From contig CALUDF010000244.1 in NCBI GenBank assembly GCA_943914745.1, positions 1 to 5,059 of the forward strand: 5,059 nucleotides of DNA. The letters run 5' to 3'. How positions within the stretch are numbered: the stretch's first letter is position 1; the number at the start of each line of letters is the position of its first letter. Positions 1-5,059 of this stretch are shown one piece after another. The stretch comes from an uncultured Bacteriovorax sp. (GTDB lineage Bacteria; Bdellovibrionota; Bacteriovoracia; Bacteriovoracales; Bacteriovoracaceae). Below the pieces are notes generated by a model. It ran no database searches, had not been told where the DNA came from, and saw only the letters and a list, made by a program, of their open reading frames with translations. The position numbers were made by a program, and so were the translations under genes.

Positions 1-1
1 T

Positions 2-445
2 TTTGAAGAGATCTTCAACTCTCCGGAAGGCTCAAAGGTTAAGATCACCGTCATGGAAAAAATCCTGAAGCCGGCCTTATTGGAAAATGCTGACATGACT
101 GGAATTGTCTTCAAGACCAACATGGAAGCCATTAAAGACAATGTTGTGAAGCTCTTAATTGATGCCCCTTCTTTCGGCGAAAAGGCCATCAAAATGGGCA
201 TTCAACACCAGATCAATGCGATGAATGGAGTCACAAAATTCTTCGCTAAGGCGCTCTTTGGCGGTGAAGCCCTCCAGTGGGAAAAAGTCAGCCAGACGGC
301 CGATGGAAAAAAGGCTGAAGCCTACATCAAAGAATTTGTTCTTGAGCCAAAATTCAAAGGGGCCATCCAGACTGATGAAGAAAAGGCGAAGGTCATGAAA
401 GAAGCTGAAAGATTAGTAACTAAAGCTGTAAAAAACTACGAGTAA
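2..445 (+). CDS. Unrecognised protein, 3' part only (5' end outside window)
   Basis: The reading frame is open from the left edge of the window to a TAA at 443-445 and gives 147 residues. The first internal ATG (position 53) has no Shine-Dalgarno sequence in front of it and coding continues upstream, so the true start lies outside the window. The visible part has no cysteine, no signal peptide and no hydrophobic membrane segment. It is rich in Lys, Glu and Ala, and the last 30 or so residues look like a charged amphipathic helix, so it is probably cytoplasmic and largely helical. I do not recognise the family. The next gene starts only 4 nt after the stop codon on the same strand, so the two are very likely co-transcribed and perhaps functionally linked to the receiver-like protein. 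Confidence is high that this is coding; the function is unknown. Confidence 0.75.
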   Translation, partial: FEEIFNSPEGSKVKITVMEKILKPALLENADMTGIVFKTNMEAIKDNVVKLLIDAPSFGEKAIKMGIQHQINAMNGVTKFFAKALFGGEALQWEKVSQTADGKKAEAYIKEFVLEPKFKGAIQTDEEKAKVMKEAERLVTKAVKNYE

Positions 446-449
446 AAGT

Positions 450-860
450 ATGACAATCATCAAAGCGCAGACATTTAAAATTCTTATTGCCAGCGAAAAT
501 ATGAATTTCAGAAATATCCTGGCCGGAAAACTGCGCATGTTTGAGAGTTTTGAAGTCGAGTTTGCAACGGGTGGCTTCCACCTACTTCACTTGATGGAAA
601 ATAAGCGCGACTACAACCTGGTCATTTGCAACGAAGACATGCTGGATATGTCGGCCCAGGAAATTATCTCTTTGGTGAGACTTTCAAAAACTAAGACCGA
701 ACTGCCTATTTTATTTATATCCAAGACCAATGATGAAGAAGAAATTTGCGACATGATCTTTCTTGGCGCCAATGACTACATCGTCCAAACGACAAACTTT
801 CAGCCTATTTTAGAGCGCGCTCAAAAATATCTTAATCAAATGAAGGTAAATGCGGCTTAA
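450..860 (+). CDS. Stand-alone receiver-like (CheY-fold) protein with degenerate phosphorylation site
   Basis: This 136-residue protein has the length and strand pattern of a single response-regulator receiver domain with no output domain. Visible landmarks are beta-1 ILIASEN (residues 11-17), beta-3 NLVICNEDM (56-64), beta-4 PILFIS (86-91), and beta-5 with the following turn GANDYIVQ (106-113). Aligned to typical receivers, the acidic pair is Ser15-Glu16, the phospho-acceptor Asp is Asn61, and the conserved Lys is Gln113. Only the Ser/Thr position (Ser91) is kept. By family knowledge such a protein should not accept phosphate from a histidine kinase in the normal way, so it probably acts as a binding module or is controlled otherwise (inference). 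It starts 4 nt after the upstream stop, with a weak GAG at 440-442 as ribosome binding site, which suggests translational coupling. No terminator follows it, so read-through toward icd is possible. The fold call is fairly sure; the partner is unknown. Confidence 0.8.
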   Translation: MTIIKAQTFKILIASENMNFRNILAGKLRMFESFEVEFATGGFHLLHLMENKRDYNLVICNEDMLDMSAQEIISLVRLSKTKTELPILFISKTNDEEEICDMIFLGANDYIVQTTNFQPILERAQKYLNQMKVNAA

Positions 861-876
861 CCCACGGCGCCGAGTG

Positions 877-905
877 TAGACGATCCCCTCCTGCTCCCAT
901 AGAAT
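877..905 (+). promoter_or_regulatory. Probable sigma-70 promoter of icd
   Basis: A -35-like TAGACG (877-882; 4 of 6 to TTGACA) is followed after exactly 17 nt by a -10-like TAGAAT (900-905; 5 of 6 to TATAAT). Transcription would begin near 911-913 and leave a leader of about 35 nt before the icd start. It lies in the gap between the receiver-like gene and icd, where a promoter is expected because the genes look unrelated. Predicted by eye only. Confidence 0.45.
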
Positions 906-934
906 CATCTCAAATTTTAGCAACGTACAAACGT

Positions 935-940
935 AAGGAA
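935..940 (+). promoter_or_regulatory. Ribosome binding site that decides the icd start
   Basis: AAGGAA at 935-940 is the only good Shine-Dalgarno sequence here. Two in-frame ATGs follow, at 942 and 948. The first is only 1 nt away, too close to be used, while the second is 7 nt away, which is ideal. This supports a start at 948 and a protein beginning MTKIKV. Confidence 0.65.
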
Positions 941-947
941 TATGCGC

Positions 948-2174
948 ATGACAAAGATCAAAGTAGCTAACCCTGTGGTGGAGCTTGATGGCGATGAAAT
1001 GACTAGAATCATCTGGAAGTTCATCAAAGAAAAACTAATTCTCCCATACCTTGATGTAGAAATTAAGTACTTCGACCTAGGGATGGAGCACAGAGATGCA
1101 ACTAACGACCAGGTTACAGTTGATGCTGCTGAAGCAATCAAAAAATACAACGTTGGTATTAAGTGCGCGACCATCACTCCAGATGAAGCCCGCGTAACAG
1201 AATTCAAACTAAAAGAAATGTGGAAGTCTCCAAACGGAACAATCAGAAACATCCTTGATGGAACTGTTTTCCGCGAACCAATCATCTGTAAAAACGTACC
1301 AAGACTCGTTCCAAACTGGACAGCTCCCATCATGATCGGCCGTCACGCTTTCGGTGACCAGTACCGTGCAACTGATTTCGTCGTTCCTGGAAAAGGAAAA
1401 CTCACTGTGACGTTCGTAGGTGAAAATGGCGAAAAGATCGAAAAAGAAGTTTATAACTTCAAAGGCCCAGGTGTTGCTCTCTCTATGTACAACACGGATG
1501 AGTCTATCAGAGGATTCGCTCACTCATGTTTCAACATGGCCCTTTCTAAAAAATGGCCTCTTTACTTCTCTTCTAAGAACACCATTCTTAAAAAGTATGA
1601 TGGACGTTTCAAAGATATCTTCGAAGAAATTTACCAGGCAGACTACAAGAAGAAATTCGAGTCTCTAGGAATCGTCTACGAACACAGACTAATCGACGAC
1701 ATGGTTGCCTCTGCTCTTAAGTGGAATGGTAACTTCGTTTGGGCATGTAAGAACTACGACGGTGACGTTCAGTCAGACACTGTTGCTCAAGGTTTTGGTT
1801 CTCTAGGACTTATGACTTCAGTTCTTGTCACTCCAGATGGAAAGACGATGGAAGCAGAAGCCGCTCACGGAACTGTTACTCGCCACTACAGAATGCACCA
1901 ACAAGGAAAGCCAACTTCGACTAACCCTATCGCGTCTATCTTTGCATGGACTCGTGGTCTAAACCACAGAGGGAAACTCGATAACAACCAGGCCCTGGTT
2001 CACTTCTGTGAAACTCTGGAAAAGGTTTGTATCTCTACTGTTGAAGAAGGGAAAATGACAAAAGACCTTGCTGTCTGTATCCACGGTGATAAAGTCTCAG
2101 CTGATCAGTATTTAACAACTGAGAAGTTCCTTGATGCTCTTGATGAAAATCTAAAAAAAGCACTAAAGATGTAA
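948..2174 (+). CDS. icd: NADP-dependent isocitrate dehydrogenase, eukaryote-like dimeric type (EC 1.1.1.42)
   Basis: It oxidatively decarboxylates isocitrate to 2-oxoglutarate in the cytoplasm, making NADPH in the TCA cycle and needing Mg2+ or Mn2+. The 408-residue product resembles human IDH1/IDH2 (about 414 residues for IDH1) along its whole length, rather than the E. coli Icd type. Numbered from the start at 948, the isocitrate site shows Thr77, the SPNGTIRN block with Ser94, Asn96 and Arg100, Arg109, Arg132 in GRHAFGDQYRAT, and Tyr139. Lys210 lies in SKNTILKKYDG. Metal-binding aspartates are Asp250, Asp273 and Asp277 (IDDMVA and NYDGDVQSD). The NADP-binding block HGTVTRHYR contains Arg312 and His313, and STNPIASIFAWTRGL follows. 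All key residues are present, so it should be active, probably as a homodimer. The ATG at 942 would add two residues but is too close to the ribosome binding site. It has its own probable promoter and terminator and is likely monocistronic. Confidence 0.97.
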   Translation: MTKIKVANPVVELDGDEMTRIIWKFIKEKLILPYLDVEIKYFDLGMEHRDATNDQVTVDAAEAIKKYNVGIKCATITPDEARVTEFKLKEMWKSPNGTIRNILDGTVFREPIICKNVPRLVPNWTAPIMIGRHAFGDQYRATDFVVPGKGKLTVTFVGENGEKIEKEVYNFKGPGVALSMYNTDESIRGFAHSCFNMALSKKWPLYFSSKNTILKKYDGRFKDIFEEIYQADYKKKFESLGIVYEHRLIDDMVASALKWNGNFVWACKNYDGDVQSDTVAQGFGSLGLMTSVLVTPDGKTMEAEAAHGTVTRHYRMHQQGKPTSTNPIASIFAWTRGLNHRGKLDNNQALVHFCETLEKVCISTVEEGKMTKDLAVCIHGDKVSADQYLTTEKFLDALDENLKKALKM

Positions 2175-2177
2175 AAT

Positions 2178-2209
2178 AAAAAGGGCCTCTTAACGAGGCC
2201 CTTTTTTTT
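2178..2209 (+). terminator. Rho-independent terminator after icd, probably bidirectional
   Basis: GGGCCTC (2183-2189) pairs with GAGGCCC (2195-2201) around the 5-nt loop TTAAC, and eight T residues follow (2202-2209). The A-rich stretch at 2176-2182 extends the stem by A-T pairing. Read from the other strand, this stretch is T-rich, so the same hairpin can also stop transcription of the convergent lipoprotein gene ending at 2227. It begins 4 nt after the icd stop codon. Confidence 0.92.
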
Positions 2210-2226
2210 GCTTAATATTTTAAGAA

Positions 2227-2764
2227 CTAGCGACAGATTGTTTCTCTATCAATGATTTTCTCAGACTCTGATCCTTTCGCTGGCAGGCTTGCAATAACTG
2301 CTGTTGAGCTTAGTGGCATGAACTCTAAGCGAACTTCGCGGTCTGTTCTCTTGTAATGGTACGAAACATCCTTTAAGCCATGAAGAGTGATTACAACGTC
2401 TTTGCAAATAGACTCACACTTACCAGTGTCTTTTGCGCAAACTTTTTCACATCTTCTTTCTGTTACAGTTCTCTCACACTTCTCCACCGTATCTGTATAT
2501 CCCCAATGGTCAATTGTCGTCGAGATTGTTCCGCTTACGTTAAATGGTTGCTCGATTTTTTTCCCTTCGATGTAGAACTGTCCGTTTGATTGTAATGTCT
2601 GCTCTATATGAGCCCGGATCGATTTTGATAGTTTTGGTCTTAAGATTTAAGAAGCCTGATTTTTTCTTCACACTCATTGATTCTTGGACATGAAGGGCAC
2701 CACCTAATTCCACACACGATACAGATAGAAGTAAAACACCTAATAACAACACCGCTCTCTTCAT
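2227..2764 (-). pseudogene. Cysteine-rich lipoprotein gene interrupted by a one-base frameshift
   Basis: A good ribosome binding site (GAGGGGG, complement of 2770-2776) sits 5 nt before the ATG at 2764. The first frame gives MKRAVLLLGVLLLSVSC, a lipoprotein signal peptide with lipobox-like SVSC (Cys17), then a beta-rich stretch, and stops at 2540. A second minus frame is open from 2646 to a TAG at 2227. Skipping one base joins them into a single 178-residue protein. The best joint is the AAA at 2585-2587, giving ADITINGQFYIEGKK; the A7 run at 2556-2562 is another possible site. The distal half has Cys96, Cys105, Cys109, Cys116, Cys120 and, next to the end, Cys177, including two CX3C motifs. 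I infer an envelope lipoprotein with disulfides; the family is not recognised. It could be a true pseudogene, a sequencing error, a slippage-controlled gene, or two genes, since a GTG at 2487 could start the distal part but lacks a clear ribosome binding site. Confidence 0.7.
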
Positions 2765-2794
2765 AAAAACCCCCTCAGATTTTTTGCTTTAGTA

Positions 2795-2823
2795 GCACGA
2801 GCACCCTAGAGCAACCCTCGTGC
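2795..2823. promoter_or_regulatory. Inverted repeat enclosing a tandem 10-bp repeat; possible operator
   Basis: GCACGAG (2795-2801) and CTCGTGC (2817-2823) form a perfect 7-bp inverted repeat with a 15-nt spacer. Overlapping it, GAGCACCCT (2799-2807) and GAGCAACCCT (2809-2818) form a near-perfect direct repeat with a period of 10 bp, one turn of the helix. The element lies about 20 bp upstream of the lipoprotein ribosome binding site, in the divergent region between two envelope-protein genes. It could be a regulator binding site or a leader hairpin for the minus-strand gene. No regulator gene is visible nearby. Confidence 0.35.
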
Positions 2824-3004
2824 CAATAAAAATGACAGTCGTTTAAATATCATTTCAATAAGATCTACTATTTTCTTGCAGGGACTATATAACACTGGGG
2901 CCATAGTGCTCCAAAAAAATGGTGTCATTGTCTTTTTTACATACAAGCTTTACGTCTCTTCATATACGTCATACAAACCTCGCATCTAACCACACGGGGG
3001 AACT

Positions 3005-3385
3005 ATGAAGTACTTAATGCTAATAAGCTTAATGTTTGCTTTTAATGTAAAGGCAGAGACAGAACTATCAATGAGCGATGAACTCACACTTGCTGATGAA
3101 GCAATCCAAGCTCCTACAATGAACATTGAAGGACAATACCAAGTAGCTGAACCAACTCCAGCACCGGCCCCTGCTCCAAAAAAGGTAGTCGTGAGAAAGC
3201 CAGCTCCTAAAAAGCTTACGTCTTCAGACCGTCTAAAGCTTTTAAGAGAAAGACTTGAAGAAAGAAACCGCATTATGGTTGAAAAGAAAATGGAACAAAT
3301 CAGATTTCAACAAGAACTTGCCCTTGCTCGCCAGCTTGAGCAATCAATGAATCAACAGTTAAAAGCTCTAGATAACTTAAAATAG
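3005..3385 (+). CDS. Exported protein with Pro/Ala-rich linker and C-terminal coiled coil, function unknown
   Basis: The 126-residue product begins with a Sec signal peptide: Lys2, hydrophobic residues 4-13, and a likely signal peptidase I site after VKA (Ala17), before Glu18. The mature part has an acidic section (about 18-49), then a Pro/Ala stretch with a PTPAPAPAP core and a basic PKKVVVRKPAPKK segment (about 50-70). A strongly charged Glu/Arg/Gln/Leu helix (about 72-125) is probably a coiled coil. No lipobox cysteine or C-terminal membrane segment is visible, so it is probably periplasmic. The proline-rich spacer resembles those of TonB-like or cell-wall-spanning proteins, but there is no TonB domain. 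GGGGGAA (2996-3002) is the ribosome binding site. It is transcribed divergently from the Cys-rich lipoprotein gene and has its own terminator, so it is probably monocistronic. I do not recognise the family. Confidence 0.85.
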   Translation: MKYLMLISLMFAFNVKAETELSMSDELTLADEAIQAPTMNIEGQYQVAEPTPAPAPAPKKVVVRKPAPKKLTSSDRLKLLRERLEERNRIMVEKKMEQIRFQQELALARQLEQSMNQQLKALDNLK

Positions 3386-3395
3386 TCCCTATTAT

Positions 3396-3426
3396 AAAGG
3401 CACTCCTTAATGTGGGAGTGCCTTTT
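3396..3426 (+). terminator. Rho-independent terminator after the coiled-coil protein gene
   Basis: AAAGGCACTCC (3396-3406) pairs perfectly with GGAGTGCCTTT (3415-3425), giving an 11-bp stem around an 8-nt loop. The tail is T/C-rich (TTTTCTTCTC from 3423). It begins 10 nt after the TAG stop at 3383-3385 and separates this gene from the protease-like gene. Confidence 0.9.
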
Positions 3427-3527
3427 CTTCTCTTTCCTCTCACGTAATTATTACAGTCTCCCCTTTTTTTTGCTAAATAAAAGGCATACTCATTCAACTT
3501 TTAAATGACGCTTTCATTAGGATGAAT

Positions 3528-4904
3528 ATGAAAAAGGTATTCTTGGCCACTCTTGTCCTTACAAGTCTCGTGCAATCTTGTGCTCCCAAAAAATCCGGGA
3601 CTGCTGCTACGTCTTTTAATCAAAATAAAATTGTCCTCGGAAAATTTTATGATTCTGTCACCGACTCGACGTTTGATGAGTCAGAGTTAAGTGACCTTCC
3701 AGAGGTCGTAAACCTTAACGACCAGACGACTCCAGCCCGCAACCAAAGTGATCGTGGAACCTGCACTTTCTTCTCAACTGCGGCCCTTCTGGAAAGTGCC
3801 CTTAAGATTGACCGCAATCAGGATGTCAATATTTCAGAAGAATTCATGAACCTAGTCACGAAGTATGCAGGTAATTATCCCCGCGAGGAAGGCTCTGTCG
3901 TGAGCGCCAACCTTTATGCCAGCAAAGCTTATGGATTTATGCTTGAAAGAGACTGGGGTTATCAACCATCTTGGTTTCAAAAAGGGCTTCCATGTGAAAA
4001 ATATAAAGCATCGGACTCATCTGCTCCAAAGACATGTTTCATGCACAATGTTCCAAGTGATGAGGTTCAAAAAACAATCATTCCTTTTCATGGGATCACT
4101 TTCAGCAGCATTGATAAAAATACAAATGAGATCATTCGCTTTCTGGCCAAATACAAAAGACCCCTTACTGCTGATGTGAGCGTAAATTTCGAAGGATGGC
4201 AATCTGCCAACGTTTTCTACAATGAAAAGTTGAGACAGGGATGTTTAAAAACCCCTGAGAGCTGCGGTGGACATTCAGTGCTTTTGACTGGCTATGATTT
4301 AAAAAAGAAAGTGTTCTTCTTTAAAAACAGCTGGGGAAAAACATGGGGGGATAACGGTTATGGAACGATGACATTTGAAATGATCGATCGCTACACCACT
4401 TCTCCAGTTTTCTGGGCTTCGGCCTCTGAAGAGGTGGCCATTCCTGAGGACTATGCAAAAACGCATTTTAAGCTGGAGTCTTTTGATTCAAAAATCATCT
4501 TCAACGAAAATACTCTAAGAGCAGACGTCGCTGGATCTATCTCTAATCTTAGTGGACAGAGCGTTTATGTAAGCTCATTTCTTGCGGCTAAATCGCGCAT
4601 GGTGACCGGTGAAATCAATGATGCCAATGCCTTTATAGTTCCCCTTAATCCAGAAGACTCTGTGGCGACAGGAGAAGGTTATTACCGAGTGGCCAAATAC
4701 TACCTTCCAGAGAGTACGACCTCAATGAGCTGGTCTGAAGAAGCCCCTCTCATGTTGGAGCTTCCAGGCGCAAGAAACATGAATACAGTTACAAGCCTCT
4801 TGGCCTCAGAGGAATCCGACAGCTTCCTAAGGACAACTATTTATGTACATACGGATGATGAATCCTTTAAAGTCTTGAAGCGCTTTTACCAGCCGATTAA
4901 ATAA
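3528..4904 (+). CDS. Papain-family (C1) cysteine protease-like lipoprotein
   Basis: The predicted role is peptide-bond hydrolysis at the cell envelope. The start at 3528 is preferred because AGGA (3519-3522) lies 5 nt before it, whereas it overlaps the alternative ATG at 3522. The product is 458 residues. Residues 1-17 form a lipoprotein signal peptide ending in LVQS, and Cys18 would be lipidated. After a linker of about 40 residues comes a C1 peptidase fold: NQSDRGTCTFFS supplies the oxyanion-hole Gln73 and nucleophile Cys79, GGHSVLLTGYD supplies His249, and KNSWGKTWGDNGYG supplies Asn267. All four catalytic residues are present. The usual Trp after the catalytic Cys is Thr80, and Cys156, Cys170, Cys239 and Cys246 could form disulfides. 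No inhibitory propeptide (ERFNIN-type) fits in the short linker, unlike most papain-family zymogens. Residues from about 300 to 458 form an extra C-terminal region of unknown, apparently beta-rich character. A terminator precedes the gene, so it should have its own promoter; I found no convincing one. Confidence 0.9.
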   Translation: MKKVFLATLVLTSLVQSCAPKKSGTAATSFNQNKIVLGKFYDSVTDSTFDESELSDLPEVVNLNDQTTPARNQSDRGTCTFFSTAALLESALKIDRNQDVNISEEFMNLVTKYAGNYPREEGSVVSANLYASKAYGFMLERDWGYQPSWFQKGLPCEKYKASDSSAPKTCFMHNVPSDEVQKTIIPFHGITFSSIDKNTNEIIRFLAKYKRPLTADVSVNFEGWQSANVFYNEKLRQGCLKTPESCGGHSVLLTGYDLKKKVFFFKNSWGKTWGDNGYGTMTFEMIDRYTTSPVFWASASEEVAIPEDYAKTHFKLESFDSKIIFNENTLRADVAGSISNLSGQSVYVSSFLAAKSRMVTGEINDANAFIVPLNPEDSVATGEGYYRVAKYYLPESTTSMSWSEEAPLMLELPGARNMNTVTSLLASEESDSFLRTTIYVHTDDESFKVLKRFYQPIK

Positions 4905-4913
4905 TCACAAAAT

Positions 4914-4960
4914 TGTCTAAAGTTTTAACAGGTAATTTTTATCTGTTAAAACTTTAGACA
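4914..4960. repeat. Perfect 18-bp inverted repeat downstream of the protease-like gene
   Basis: TGTCTAAAGTTTTAACAG (4914-4931) is matched exactly by its reverse complement at 4943-4960, with an 11-nt spacer. In RNA the pairing could continue inward through G4932-U4942, U4933-A4941, A4934-U4940 and A4935-U4939 to a three-base loop, giving a 22-bp hairpin. It begins 9 nt after the stop codon, where a terminator is expected, but the stem is AT-rich and the right arm is followed by CTCCAATTT rather than a T-run. It may be an atypical terminator, an mRNA 3'-end stabilising hairpin, a protein binding site or a small mobile-element remnant. No flanking target-site duplication is visible. Confidence 0.8.
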
Positions 4961-5017
4961 CTCCAATTTAACCATTCATTTATAGATTCATGAGCTTATC
5001 CTTTGGCACATTAGTTG

Positions 5018-5057
5018 TATTATACATTTGCATATTACATGAGTTTTCACCAAGGGG
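5018..5057 (+). promoter_or_regulatory. Possible promoter -10 and ribosome binding site of a gene beyond the right edge
   Basis: A TATTAT (5018-5023; 5 of 6 to TATAAT) is a candidate -10 box, but only a poor -35 (TTATCC, 4996-5001) lies at suitable spacing. AAGGGG (5052-5057), just before the window ends, resembles the G-rich ribosome binding sites of the other envelope-protein genes here. Together they suggest a plus-strand gene starting just past the window. An ATG at 5039 is also open to the edge but has no ribosome binding site. Confidence 0.25.
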
Positions 5058-5059
5058 AT

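Noticed and set aside
53..55. ATG at 53 as the start of the first gene
   Set aside because: No Shine-Dalgarno sequence precedes it, and coding-like sequence in the same frame continues to the window edge, so it is an internal Met.
865..872. CGGCGCCG palindrome after the receiver-like gene as a terminator or operator
   Set aside because: Only 8 bp, with no loop and no following T-run; too short to call.
917..1523. Minus-strand open frames of 138 and 104 codons
   Set aside because: They lie opposite the well-conserved icd gene, lack ribosome binding sites and encode low-plausibility sequences; shadows of icd.
2380..2589. Plus-strand frames of 69 and 62 codons opposite the lipoprotein gene
   Set aside because: No ribosome binding site or promoter, and the minus strand gives the coherent Cys-rich protein; considered shadows.
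2829..2929. AATGACA (2829-2835) and TGTCATT (2923-2929) as distant inverted copies
   Set aside because: A 7-bp match nearly 90 bp apart in AT-rich DNA is easily accidental.
2888..2966. Promoter boxes for the gene at 3005: TATAAC (2888-2893), or TTTACA (2936-2941) with CATATA (2961-2966)
   Set aside because: The first has no matching -35 at 16-18 nt, and the second has 19-nt spacing with weak matches; neither is good enough to list.
2986..3273. Minus-strand 95-codon frame with a Gly/Ala stretch
   Set aside because: It is the antisense of the Pro/Ala linker and signal peptide of the coiled-coil protein, with no ribosome binding site.
3444..3478. GTAATTATTAC palindrome (3444-3454), or ATTACA/TAAATA boxes, as control sites for the protease-like gene
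   Set aside because: Short AT-rich matches expected by chance in an intergenic region; box scores are poor.
4914..4960. Inverted repeat as a LexA box, dif site or transposon end
   Set aside because: The half-site orientation is opposite to CTGT...ACAG, it does not resemble dif as I know it, and no transposase gene or target duplication is visible.

Overview
The window looks like ordinary chromosome from a Gram-negative bacterium of moderate GC. It carries Sec/lipoprotein signal peptides, Shine-Dalgarno sequences and factor-independent terminators. A eukaryote-like NADP isocitrate dehydrogenase, several unfamiliar exported proteins and lipoproteins, and a papain-type lipoprotein would suit a predatory member of Bdellovibrionota (Bacteriovorax/Peredibacter-like). 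That placement is inference from gene flavour, not from a marker gene.

Layout from left to right: (1) The 3' end of an unrecognised cytoplasmic protein (2-445, +) is followed 4 nt later by a stand-alone receiver-like protein (450-860, +) that has lost the phosphoryl-accepting Asp, the acidic pair and the conserved Lys. (2) A near-consensus promoter (877-905) precedes icd, NADP-dependent isocitrate dehydrogenase (948-2174, +), which ends at a strong hairpin terminator (2178-2209). (3) A lipoprotein gene runs convergently on the minus strand (2764-2227). It reads as one cysteine-rich protein only if one base is skipped, so it is annotated as frameshifted. (4) A 240-bp divergent intergenic region carries a tandem 10-bp repeat enclosed by an inverted repeat (2795-2823). 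(5) A small exported protein follows (3005-3385, +), with a Pro/Ala-rich linker and a predicted coiled coil, and then a strong terminator (3396-3426). (6) A papain-family (C1) cysteine protease-like lipoprotein (3528-4904, +) keeps the catalytic Gln, Cys, His and Asn. (7) An 18-bp perfect inverted repeat (4914-4960) follows it. The last 100 bp contain weak signs of a promoter and a ribosome binding site for a gene beyond the window.

How the genes fit together: icd is a stand-alone TCA-cycle gene with its own promoter and terminator. The two genes before it look co-transcribed and may share a signalling or protein-interaction role. The three genes after it all encode envelope proteins (two lipoproteins and one probable periplasmic protein), so the right half is an envelope-protein neighbourhood. 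I saw no tRNA, rRNA, CRISPR array, transposase or prophage gene. The points most worth following up are the degenerate receiver, the one-base frameshift in the Cys-rich lipoprotein, the propeptide-less papain-like lipoprotein, and the long inverted repeat after it.
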